Shown in pieces: positions 36,924 through 44,725 of a stretch of 64,000 bases of DNA. Every line of letters starts with the position of its first letter. Position 1 is the first letter of the stretch. Origin of the DNA: an uncultured Sphingobacteriaceae bacterium (GTDB lineage Bacteria > Bacteroidota > Bacteroidia > Sphingobacteriales > Sphingobacteriaceae); NCBI GenBank assembly GCA_946887045.1, contig CAMPKC010000010.1, positions 32,701 through 96,700 of the forward strand, written 5' to 3'. The translations under genes were made by a program, and so were the position numbers. The notes under the pieces are model-generated. The model ran no database searches. It saw only the letters and a list, made by a program, of their open reading frames with translations, and was not told the DNA's origin.

Positions 36924-38483
36924 ATGAAAAAATATATAGCACTATTGGCGCTTGTAGTAATAGTTCAGAGTGGCTGTAAAAAGTTCTTACAGGTTGAATC
37001 ATTACATAAAATCAGTGGAAATATTTATTGGAAAAGCAAGGCCGATGTAGACGCATTTACACTCGATTTGTATGCCAGATTTAGAAATAAACTCACTTCA
37101 ACATCCTTTTTACCGGCCGTAGGTGACTTACGTTCTGGCTTTGTAAGAAGTACTATCCAGGTTAACTCAAATAGTGCCAATGAAAAAGCCAGGAGAGCGG
37201 TTTACGATGCATTTGCTGTAAATAATTTGAAGAGTGTACTCAATGGCGGCAATATCTGGAATCAGGATATTAGAAGTGGAAACAACCTTTTATTTACTTC
37301 CATGAATTTTAGATCCATCACCCTTTGGTTAGAGTTTTACCAGGTAATTCAAGGCGCAAATATTGTGATTGATCAGGTAGATAAAGGTGTTCCGGGTTTA
37401 ACGGATGCAGACGAAAAACAATTCAAAGGAGAAGCTGCCTTTATTCGTTGTCTTGCTTATTTTATGATGGTTCGGATCTATGGCGATGTTGTGTATTACA
37501 CCGAGCCGTATACCAAACAAACCGGTGCCCGCGAGAATATGGTATTAGTGATCAATAAATGCATTGCAGATCTAAAAAGCTATAAAGACGGCTTGCCAGT
37601 GGCTTATCCCGATCCATCATTCCGTGCCATTCGCGCTACCAAAGGAGCCGCTTTAGATCTTTTAATGAATCTAAATATGTGGAATGCCGGGTTCGACAAA
37701 GCCAATGCGCAGAAATATTACCGTGAAACTGCCGATTATGGAAAGGAACTGATTGATCTGAATACGTATCAATTATTACCTCTTGAAAATTTCAAGGAGG
37801 TGATGAAAGGCCGCAGCATGGAGGGTATATTTGAATTTAACCAGAGTACTAATTACGAAGTTCAGCCTAATCCTCTTGCTTTTTTTGGTGAAATGGTTTT
37901 AAAGTTCCCCAATAAAACCGCGGGCAGTGATAACAGCTCGTCTCATGCCTTTATCAAACCTTCATATCTTACTAAGTTATATGTAGCCGGTGCAGATAAA
38001 AGAAAGGATCTATGGTTTGATCCACTTACGATGCTATCCGGAAATGGAAACTTTGAGCTTTTAAAATTCAAAGGAGATTTAACGTCTGGGTCAAACGGAT
38101 TATATGGTGTGCCCGAATGGGGGCTTATTATATTTCGCTATGCGGAAGCAATACTCTTACGTGCAGAAGCTTTGGCAGAATTAGGCGAAGAAACTGAGGC
38201 CAGGGCGATGCTGTCATTAGTAAGAGCCAGAGCCGGGGCTCAGCATCTGGGTGAATCGGGTACAGCTCTTAAGGACGCAATCTTTATGGAACGTGGGAAA
38301 GAATTAATGGGTGAAGGGCACTTGTACTTTGACCTGATCCGCACGGGAAGAATATTAAGTTCTGAATGGACTGACAATCCCTTAACTCAAGATCAGTTTG
38401 ACAGGGGAGGATGGACCTGGCCAATCGATGCAAGTGCTGTGATAAGTAATCCGTCATTGACATTAAACTCATACTGGCAATAA
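36924..38483 (+). CDS. SusD/RagB-like surface glycan-binding lipoprotein 2
   Basis: 519 residues, lipobox QSGC followed by KKFLQVESLHKISGNIYW. SusD features: the GEAAFIRCLAYFMMVRIYGDVVYYTEPY helix pair, YAEAILLRAEALAELGE, and the C-terminal ERGKELMGEGHLYFDLIRTGRI. It is the partner lid of transporter 2. The 63-nt gap to the next fasciclin gene contains no obvious promoter. Confidence 0.92.
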   Translation: MKKYIALLALVVIVQSGCKKFLQVESLHKISGNIYWKSKADVDAFTLDLYARFRNKLTSTSFLPAVGDLRSGFVRSTIQVNSNSANEKARRAVYDAFAVNNLKSVLNGGNIWNQDIRSGNNLLFTSMNFRSITLWLEFYQVIQGANIVIDQVDKGVPGLTDADEKQFKGEAAFIRCLAYFMMVRIYGDVVYYTEPYTKQTGARENMVLVINKCIADLKSYKDGLPVAYPDPSFRAIRATKGAALDLLMNLNMWNAGFDKANAQKYYRETADYGKELIDLNTYQLLPLENFKEVMKGRSMEGIFEFNQSTNYEVQPNPLAFFGEMVLKFPNKTAGSDNSSSHAFIKPSYLTKLYVAGADKRKDLWFDPLTMLSGNGNFELLKFKGDLTSGSNGLYGVPEWGLIIFRYAEAILLRAEALAELGEETEARAMLSLVRARAGAQHLGESGTALKDAIFMERGKELMGEGHLYFDLIRTGRILSSEWTDNPLTQDQFDRGGWTWPIDASAVISNPSLTLNSYWQ

Positions 38484-38546
38484 ACATAGGTAAGTATGAC
38501 GGATCAGGTTTTTACTGAAATTCATACTGCCGTTCACTAAATAATT

Positions 38547-39239
38547 ATGATGATGAAGAAATACTTAGTTGCTAAAGTTGCATTTTTCTCGTTTGTATTG
38601 TATTTATTCAGCTCCTGTGCAAAAGATAAGTATTATTTTGATGGAGGACTGGCTAACCCAAACTATAATGGAACAATGCTTCAGTATCTTGAGAGTAATA
38701 AAAATTTTGATACTATAGCGCGTATTATAAAGCTGGCAGGCCTCGAAAAAGAATTCAATGAAGATGATTTGACCTTTTTTGCTCCGAATGACTATACTGT
38801 GCGTAATCAAATTGCTGATTTAAATACATCTTTAAGCTCTGTTGGTGGAGATTCCATACGTACCCTTGATGAGATTAGTCCGGCAATCTGGAGAAAAACT
38901 CTGATGGCTTATATGTTCAAAGGATCAAATGGTCTTAAAGATTATTACCAGCTTGATCCGAACCTTAAAGCTGTTTTTCCTGGTCAATACTACAGTTCAT
39001 ATAATAGTACCCTGGCAAATATCGGCGTCAATTATACCGATGTAAATGGAATTAAATATGCGGGCTATCGTAGTATCATATTTTCATTTGTACCAGACTA
39101 TAATGCCCTGGATAACTGGATAAGTTCTCCAGTAATTTCTCACGATATAAAACCCCGGAATGGAGTGGTTCATGCCCTGGATTTATATCATACGTTCGGT
39201 GTGCTGAGTTTTAAGCGGGATGTATTGGCCACCAGATAA
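38547..39239 (+). CDS. Fasciclin-domain lipoprotein
   Basis: 230 residues; three ATG codons stand in tandem at the start, and the lipobox is FSSC at about 24. One FAS1 domain at about 45-215: YLESNKNFDTIARIIKLAGLEKEF, LTFFAPNDYTVRNQI, IKPRNGVVHALDLYHTFGV. It parallels the fasciclin part of the 31444 protein but has no CBM6. It is likely a surface scaffold or adhesion component paired with SusCD 2. Confidence 0.83.
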   Translation: MMMKKYLVAKVAFFSFVLYLFSSCAKDKYYFDGGLANPNYNGTMLQYLESNKNFDTIARIIKLAGLEKEFNEDDLTFFAPNDYTVRNQIADLNTSLSSVGGDSIRTLDEISPAIWRKTLMAYMFKGSNGLKDYYQLDPNLKAVFPGQYYSSYNSTLANIGVNYTDVNGIKYAGYRSIIFSFVPDYNALDNWISSPVISHDIKPRNGVVHALDLYHTFGVLSFKRDVLATR

Positions 39240-39274
39240 TTGCGCTTAGAAAATAATTATTCTCGAATGAAATA

Positions 39275-40954
39275 ATGGTTAATAAAATGAGACTCAAATT
39301 AACATATGTTTTTTTAATAATTTCTTTGATAGCTTCTTTTCAATCTTGCAACGAAGACGAAGAATTTACAAATCCCTATAGCGGAGGCAAAAAGCCTTTG
39401 GGTGTTAAGTTTAATGCTTTAGTTCAGCCCGATCCAGGCGAAGGACCAGAGCAAAGCGTAGTAACGTTTGCTATAAATGGATTAAAACAATATCCCAAAG
39501 ATGAAATAACTTTTTTGTTTAATGGTGTACCGGCAGAAATTCTGGAGGTGAGCGAAACCTCGGTGAAAGTAAAAATCCCCGCCAATGCAAGTACGGGATA
39601 TACTTCTGTACTTGTTCAGGATCAGATTTTTATTGGCCCTAAGTTCAAAGTGCTTGGAAAAATCGATTTTGATCCGGACCTTCTCGTTACCACTGGATCT
39701 AACCGGGCTATTAACGATTATTATAAATTAAGCGATGGCCGATTTATCTTGGTAGGCGCATTTAGTGATTATGATAAAAAGGGAACAATCGTTCCTTTAA
39801 ACGGAATCGTAAGGATTAGAGAGGAAGGTTATCTTGACAATACATTCAGGCCTAATGGAGGCTCTAAAGGAAGTATTTCAAGTATTGCAGTTTCTGGTGC
39901 GAAATTGTTTGTAGGTGGGTCTATAAGCGGTTATCTATTTAATCCAGGGGGGCAAAATATAATGCCTTATATCAATAATATTACTCGCTTGCAGGAGGAT
40001 GGTTCCCTGGATTCTGTTAAGGTGAATACATGGAGTACCACAAATGCTTATACTGGTACTGGCCCGGGTACCGGTAAGCAAAAAGCTGTTCCTTCATTTA
40101 ATGGTGGCACAACATCTTCTATCCGGAAAATTTATAATTATCAGGATAAAATCATAGCCATAGGTGACTTTAAATATTATGTAAGCCGACGCTATAATGA
40201 ACCTACATCGCCTTATGTTGTTGGGGGAGTTATTTATAAGGCAGATAGTGTGATTCTTGATAGTATTGAGGCTCCTCAATTAATTAAATTTAATTTGGAT
40301 GGATCTTTGGATAAAACATACCGTTTTGATTCACAATCTAACAAAGGAAAACCTTCTGGAAATGGAACTATTATGACCTCCTATTTACATACAGACGGTA
40401 ATTTGTTGTTAGCAGGTAATTTTACAAAGTTTGATGAGGCAGATGCGCCCCGTATTATCAGACTTAAGCCGGATGGCACTCGTGATGCTTCATTTTCAGT
40501 AGGTTCGGGTGCCAATAAAGTAATCAGTTCGGTTTATTATAATGAAACCACCAGGAAATATTTGGTTGCTGGTTCATTTACAAACTTTAACGGGGTTTCA
40601 GCTCTGGGTATGGTTATGTTAAAAGAAGACGGAACTGTAGATAACTCATTTTCATCAAAGGGATTCGAAAACGGAGATCCGAACTTCATTAAACAGTTGT
40701 CTAATGGCTTAATCGTGGTAGGTGGCTTATTTGATATCTATAATGGTATCAGAAGGCCGGGGCTATTGATATTGCAGCCAGACGGAAACCTTGCGCCAGG
40801 ATACAATACCCTGGGAGAGCTTAAAGGAACCTTAACGCAGGTGGTCGAATCAAAAAACAGCGCAGGTAAAACAAGTATTTTATTGCTTGGAAATTTCTCT
40901 CAGCTAAACGGCACTAATGTTTCAAATCTCACACGACTAGTATTAGAGCCATAA
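39275..40954 (+). CDS. DUF5008-like IPT/TIG lipoprotein with DUF5122 (delta-60) propeller repeats
   Basis: 559 residues. The start could also be the ATG at 39287; both give a lipoprotein signal with lipobox FQSC followed by the acidic NEDEE, which fits a surface-export signal. An IPT/TIG-like fold spans about 40-125 (VTFAINGLKQYPKDEITFLF, VKVKIPANASTGYTSVLV). Then come at least five delta-60-type repeats: DGRFILVGAFSDY, GYLDNTFRPNGG, DGNLLLAGNFTKFDE, KYLVAGSFTNFNG, NGLIVVGGLFDIYNG. The combination matches DUF5008 proteins of SusCD loci as I remember them. A glycan-binding surface protein (SGBP-like) is the likely role; there is no evidence of catalysis. Confidence 0.72.
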   Translation: MVNKMRLKLTYVFLIISLIASFQSCNEDEEFTNPYSGGKKPLGVKFNALVQPDPGEGPEQSVVTFAINGLKQYPKDEITFLFNGVPAEILEVSETSVKVKIPANASTGYTSVLVQDQIFIGPKFKVLGKIDFDPDLLVTTGSNRAINDYYKLSDGRFILVGAFSDYDKKGTIVPLNGIVRIREEGYLDNTFRPNGGSKGSISSIAVSGAKLFVGGSISGYLFNPGGQNIMPYINNITRLQEDGSLDSVKVNTWSTTNAYTGTGPGTGKQKAVPSFNGGTTSSIRKIYNYQDKIIAIGDFKYYVSRRYNEPTSPYVVGGVIYKADSVILDSIEAPQLIKFNLDGSLDKTYRFDSQSNKGKPSGNGTIMTSYLHTDGNLLLAGNFTKFDEADAPRIIRLKPDGTRDASFSVGSGANKVISSVYYNETTRKYLVAGSFTNFNGVSALGMVMLKEDGTVDNSFSSKGFENGDPNFIKQLSNGLIVVGGLFDIYNGIRRPGLLILQPDGNLAPGYNTLGELKGTLTQVVESKNSAGKTSILLLGNFSQLNGTNVSNLTRLVLEP

Positions 40955-41008
40955 AGGCAAATCATTAGTAATAAATCAGGTATCTCATAATAATAACATA
41001 ATAATAAG

Positions 41009-42748
41009 ATGAAGAAATTAAATAAACTCCTTTCATTGTTGCTTTGCCTGGGGGCGGCAGTAAGTTTATACTCTTGCGATTCTAAGTTTGATGTTACACT
41101 ATCAAAGGAAAAATTCAGCGATTCTACCAATGTAAAAGGTAAAACACGTAAAGTTTTATATTTGATAGTGGATGGTGCAAGAGGTCAGGTAGTAAGAGAT
41201 GCCGGTGCTTCTAATATAAATTCTCTACTCAAAAACTCTACGTATTCATGGTTTTCACTGAGTGATAGTCTTAGCAATGACCCTAACGGCTGGACGGACT
41301 TGATGGCAGGGGTAACCAAACTTAAGCATAATGTAAAGGACGCCGGGTTTACAGGGAATAGTCTGGTGAACTATCCTGTCTTTTTTAAACACATTAAAAG
41401 CGCCAATGCCTCTATTCGGATTGCTTCTTTTGCCTCTTCAGTTAATTTCAAAGATAATCTTACTGATTATGCAAATGTTAGTACTGTTGAAGCTAATGAT
41501 GCTGAAGTAAAATCTTCTGTTATAGCAGAATTAGGTAAAGATTCGGCTTATGTAGTTGTTGGTCAGTTTAAAGATGTAAACCAGGCCGGTTTGCAATTCG
41601 GTTATGAGCTTTCAACTACCCAGTACAAAAACGCCATTTTACAGTTTGATACTTATCTGGGAGAAATCCTGACTGCCTTAAGAGCAAGAAAAAATTATGA
41701 AAATGAAGATTGGCTGGTGGTACTTACATCCAATCATGGGGGTCCGGCTGTGGTACCTGCCAGCCAGGATGATCAAACCATATTAAGCTATCCAAAATCA
41801 AATACGTTTACAATTCTGTATAATGCCGGTTATAAACAAAAACAGATTGTACGACCATTTGCCGGTAATAAATTTCCTGGAAAGTTTTTAAGGTTTTATG
41901 CATCTGCTGTAGACGAATCAAAAGCTGTTTATGGAACGGTAACAAATAATAACGGTATATACGATTTTGGAGAAAATACACCATTTACCATAGAGGCTAA
42001 AATACGCAAACCCACTGCTGGTAATTACAGCTGGCCTATATTTTTATCAAAGAAGGCAGCATCAGCCAATAAAAGGGATGGAGCGGGCTGGAGTATGGCC
42101 TTAGAAAATAATACCTGGCGTTTTTTAATGGTTAACGAGAATAAGGTCGGAACAGCTATAAATGGTGCTCCCCTTACTGATGTGAACTGGCATCATATTG
42201 CCGTAACGGTTTACACTAATACTGACGGCAAACGTGTGATGCGAACGTTTCAAGATGGAAAGAGAGTAGCTCAGAACGACGTACTTTCAATAGCTAAATA
42301 TAATACAGACAATAATGGCGTTTTAAAGATAGGGTTTTATCAAACCGCCGGGTCAGATGGGGCTGCGTTTGATGGTTATCTTAGTGATATAAGAATCTGG
42401 AAAATTAATCTGCCGGATGAGACGATCGCAAACTTTGCTTGTGATACGCGTATAAATTCCAGCCATCCTTATTACAATGAGTTAATTGGAGCCTGGCCGC
42501 TTACAGAAGGTACCGGATTAACATTAAAGGATGAAAGTTTGGCTAATAATGATTTTACTGTTAAAGTTGGAACTGGTACAACTTTGCAATGGACTCAGCT
42601 TAACAATATTGTCTGCCCACCCAGTACCACCAACCTGGGCTTGTTGGTGCCTCGTACCTACGACTTGCCAAGACAGATTTTAAGCTGGTTAACCTTGCCA
42701 ATACCTGAGACATTAAAACTCGACGGAAGGGTATGGCTTAACTACTAA
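41009..42748 (+). CDS. Alkaline-phosphatase-like / LamG lipoprotein (DUF4983-type)
   Basis: 579 residues, lipobox LYSC followed by DSKFD. Residues about 48-285 resemble the alkaline-phosphatase/nucleotide-pyrophosphatase fold: KVLYLIVDGARGQVVR (D55), DPNGWTDLMAGVTKLKHNV with T96 in the nucleophile position, and LTSNHGG at 241-245. The last motif is normally DHGG; here a metal-ligand Asp is Asn (N242), so catalysis may be lost. Residues about 310-470 form a LamG module (PFTIEAKIRKPTAGNYSWPIFLSKK, DVNWHHIAVTVY, FDGYLSDIRIWK), followed by a C-terminal extension. It may bind or modify a sulfated, phosphorylated or other decorated glycan at the surface. Last gene of the operon; a hairpin follows. 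Confidence 0.7.
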   Translation: MKKLNKLLSLLLCLGAAVSLYSCDSKFDVTLSKEKFSDSTNVKGKTRKVLYLIVDGARGQVVRDAGASNINSLLKNSTYSWFSLSDSLSNDPNGWTDLMAGVTKLKHNVKDAGFTGNSLVNYPVFFKHIKSANASIRIASFASSVNFKDNLTDYANVSTVEANDAEVKSSVIAELGKDSAYVVVGQFKDVNQAGLQFGYELSTTQYKNAILQFDTYLGEILTALRARKNYENEDWLVVLTSNHGGPAVVPASQDDQTILSYPKSNTFTILYNAGYKQKQIVRPFAGNKFPGKFLRFYASAVDESKAVYGTVTNNNGIYDFGENTPFTIEAKIRKPTAGNYSWPIFLSKKAASANKRDGAGWSMALENNTWRFLMVNENKVGTAINGAPLTDVNWHHIAVTVYTNTDGKRVMRTFQDGKRVAQNDVLSIAKYNTDNNGVLKIGFYQTAGSDGAAFDGYLSDIRIWKINLPDETIANFACDTRINSSHPYYNELIGAWPLTEGTGLTLKDESLANNDFTVKVGTGTTLQWTQLNNIVCPPSTTNLGLLVPRTYDLPRQILSWLTLPIPETLKLDGRVWLNY

Positions 42749-42761
42749 TAAGCCAACAATG

Positions 42762-42796
42762 GAGGCATTTGAATAATATTCAGATGTCTCTATTTG
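42762..42796 (+). terminator. Probable terminator of the SusC operon
   Basis: GAGGCATTTGAAT (42762-42774) and ATTCAGATGTCTC (42778-42790) form a 13-bp stem with two G-T pairs and a 3-nt loop, followed by TATTTGG. It starts 13 bp after the stop codon. The T run is weak. Confidence 0.55.
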
Positions 42797-43215
42797 GTCA
42801 CATACACACACCAATATTGCTTGTAGTTAATGGAAGGTAAATAGTACAAGGGATATAGAATGCCAGGAGATATTTTATCAAGGATACGTTAGCCAATAAT
42901 ACCCTCATTATACTATTTATACACGAGGTTGATGACATGTTCATTCCATGAAATTGTTACAAGGGACTGCTTTTATCCCTGGTTGCGCCTCCATCGAACT
43001 TAATTTAAACACTTAGAGTTACTACGATTGATATGGTCGCTGAAAATGCGGAACCGTCACTAATACGACCACTTATATTAACATAATTACCTAAAATTGT
43101 GTAAAAACTGTCATCTTTTTAGACGATGTTAAATTAAAATTGACGTTTATTCAGCAGCGTTTTGGTTGTGTGAAAAATGAATTAAAGAGCGACAAGAAAA
43201 TTTGCATTAATAAAA
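42797..43215. other. Gene-free region before the truncated LacI-like gene
   Basis: No gene, no TTG-20-TAnnTTTG promoter with operator, and no recognisable LacI helix-turn-helix coding sequence in any frame just upstream of 43216. The in-frame stop nearest the start is at 43183-43185. Confidence 0.5.
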
Positions 43216-44094
43216 ATGAAATTGACATCCATTTCAAGTAATCACGCCGCTAAGAGCTTAGCGAGCGAAAAAACTTTTATAGTCGGATTGATTGTAGAGC
43301 GGCTTTCAGATGCTTTTTTTGCAAGGTTAGCGCATTATGTAGAAAAAAGTGCCGAGGGGCATGGATACAAGGTGTGGTTTTGCAGTACGGAGAATGATAA
43401 TAACAGAGCCCGAAGTTTAATTAATCAGTTTCGTTTAATGCAAGTGGACGCTTTTATTATTGTGCCAACACCAGGAATACGAAAGGAAATTAAAACGTTG
43501 ATCAAAGACAATATTCCGGTAGTATTGTTTGACAGGCAGTATCCCGATGTAGAATGCTCATATGTGGGCATTGATAATTTTCAGAGCTCCTATTTGGCTA
43601 CTAATCATTTAGCCGCCGAATGTCGAAGATCTAATATCGCCTTTGTTGCAATCGATTCAAACCAGAATCAAATGGTTGACAGACTGCGCGGATACGAGAA
43701 AGCCATGTTTGAAAATAAACTGACTCCTCTGATTAAAAAGCTTAAATTTAGTTCCCAAGATGACCTTTTAGAAAAAGAAGTGTATTCGTTTATTATGAAT
43801 AATCCGGATTTGGATGCTTTGTTTTTTTCTACTCATTACCTGGCAATGGCAGGAGTTAAAGCAATCGGAAAGTTGAAGTTGACTATTCCTGACGATATTT
43901 CTATTGTATCGTTTGATGATCAACCTTTTTATTCTCTGAATACACCAACCATAACCGCGATAGAACAACCGGTTGAAAAGATGGCTAATAGCTTGATAGA
44001 GATCTTGATGGGTAAAATCCAAAAGAGGGAAAATGAGAACAAAGAAATTGTTTTTCCGGCGCCGTTGCACATCAGAGAGTCCAGCCGGCGATAG
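43216..44094 (+). CDS. LacI-like effector-binding protein lacking the DNA-binding domain
   Basis: 292 residues. It begins at the hinge region (SSNHAAKSLASEKTFIVGLI) and aligns from there to the end with regulator 2 at 24804 (hinge TNHLAKTLATGKT). The sugar-binding domain looks intact: SDAFFARLAHYVEKSA, VDAFIIVPTPGIRKEI, VVLFDRQYPD, SFDDQPFYSLNTPTITAIEQP. The helix-turn-helix of about 60 residues is missing and a stop precedes the frame 33 nt upstream. It is either a 5'-truncated pseudogene or a free-standing ligand-binding domain that could form heterodimers with, or titrate ligand from, the full-length paralogues. The intact 290-codon frame argues for recent truncation or retained use. Confidence 0.75.
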   Translation: MKLTSISSNHAAKSLASEKTFIVGLIVERLSDAFFARLAHYVEKSAEGHGYKVWFCSTENDNNRARSLINQFRLMQVDAFIIVPTPGIRKEIKTLIKDNIPVVLFDRQYPDVECSYVGIDNFQSSYLATNHLAAECRRSNIAFVAIDSNQNQMVDRLRGYEKAMFENKLTPLIKKLKFSSQDDLLEKEVYSFIMNNPDLDALFFSTHYLAMAGVKAIGKLKLTIPDDISIVSFDDQPFYSLNTPTITAIEQPVEKMANSLIEILMGKIQKRENENKEIVFPAPLHIRESSRR

Positions 44095-44725
44095 TAATCG
44101 CAACCTCACTAGAAGGAGTTGAATGACTTTGCTTAATGCTATGTTTATTGAAGGACTTCCCTTGACTTGGAGGCAATTGAATATTTTACGCCTTTCTGAA
44201 AGGCCCAACAAAACATACACGCCCCACATTACACAAATAAACTTTGTTCAAAAAATGAATTCTGATTTTTTTTGCCGCTTCAAGCAGTTCCTCTGTTCTC
44301 TCAATGGTAGGCGCGAACCTAATCTAATTGGAGAATGGAGTGCAACCTCGGTAACCATTTCGATGCCGGACGCTGTTAGTTTTTAGATGATTCTAAACGG
44401 ATTGTAAGCTAGCGCATTCGTTTAGTATGCCATATTTTCTGTCCAGTTTTGGTGGTAAGCCTCAGAGGAAATATTGGCTTATTGGACCATGTCAAAGCAG
44501 CAAAGAAATTGTCAATTTATGAAGTCTCTTGCCTGTTTTTCTTCTTAGGCAGAAGCCTGCGATTTTCTCTTGCCTGCCTGGAAAATTGTATTTTATTAAA
44601 AAAAAACATCAATTTAAGCGTAATTTAGCTATGCCATTATTAAGCCGTAATTGTAGTCAATTAGTCCTTGGAAATTTAATCATTTAGGGGCTTCTGTGTA
44701 TGAGTTCATATTGAGCAGAAAATAT
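44095..44725. other. Gene-free region before the hybrid regulator
   Basis: A + strand 87-codon frame (44123-44386) and short minus-strand frames exist, but none is convincing. A minus-strand stretch around 44240-44330 reads TIERTEELLEAAKK, which is helix-like, but it is flanked by stops. A decayed gene is possible; nothing can be named. No LacI-type operator is visible. Confidence 0.35.

Noticed and set aside
43768..44229. 153-codon open frame on the minus strand
   Set aside because: It lies antisense over the LacI-like effector domain, whose + strand frame has clear family motifs. The minus product has no recognisable features.
44123..44386. 87-codon + strand frame after the truncated LacI gene
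   Set aside because: No recognisable domain, atypical composition and no promoter or coupling; the region may hold decayed sequence.
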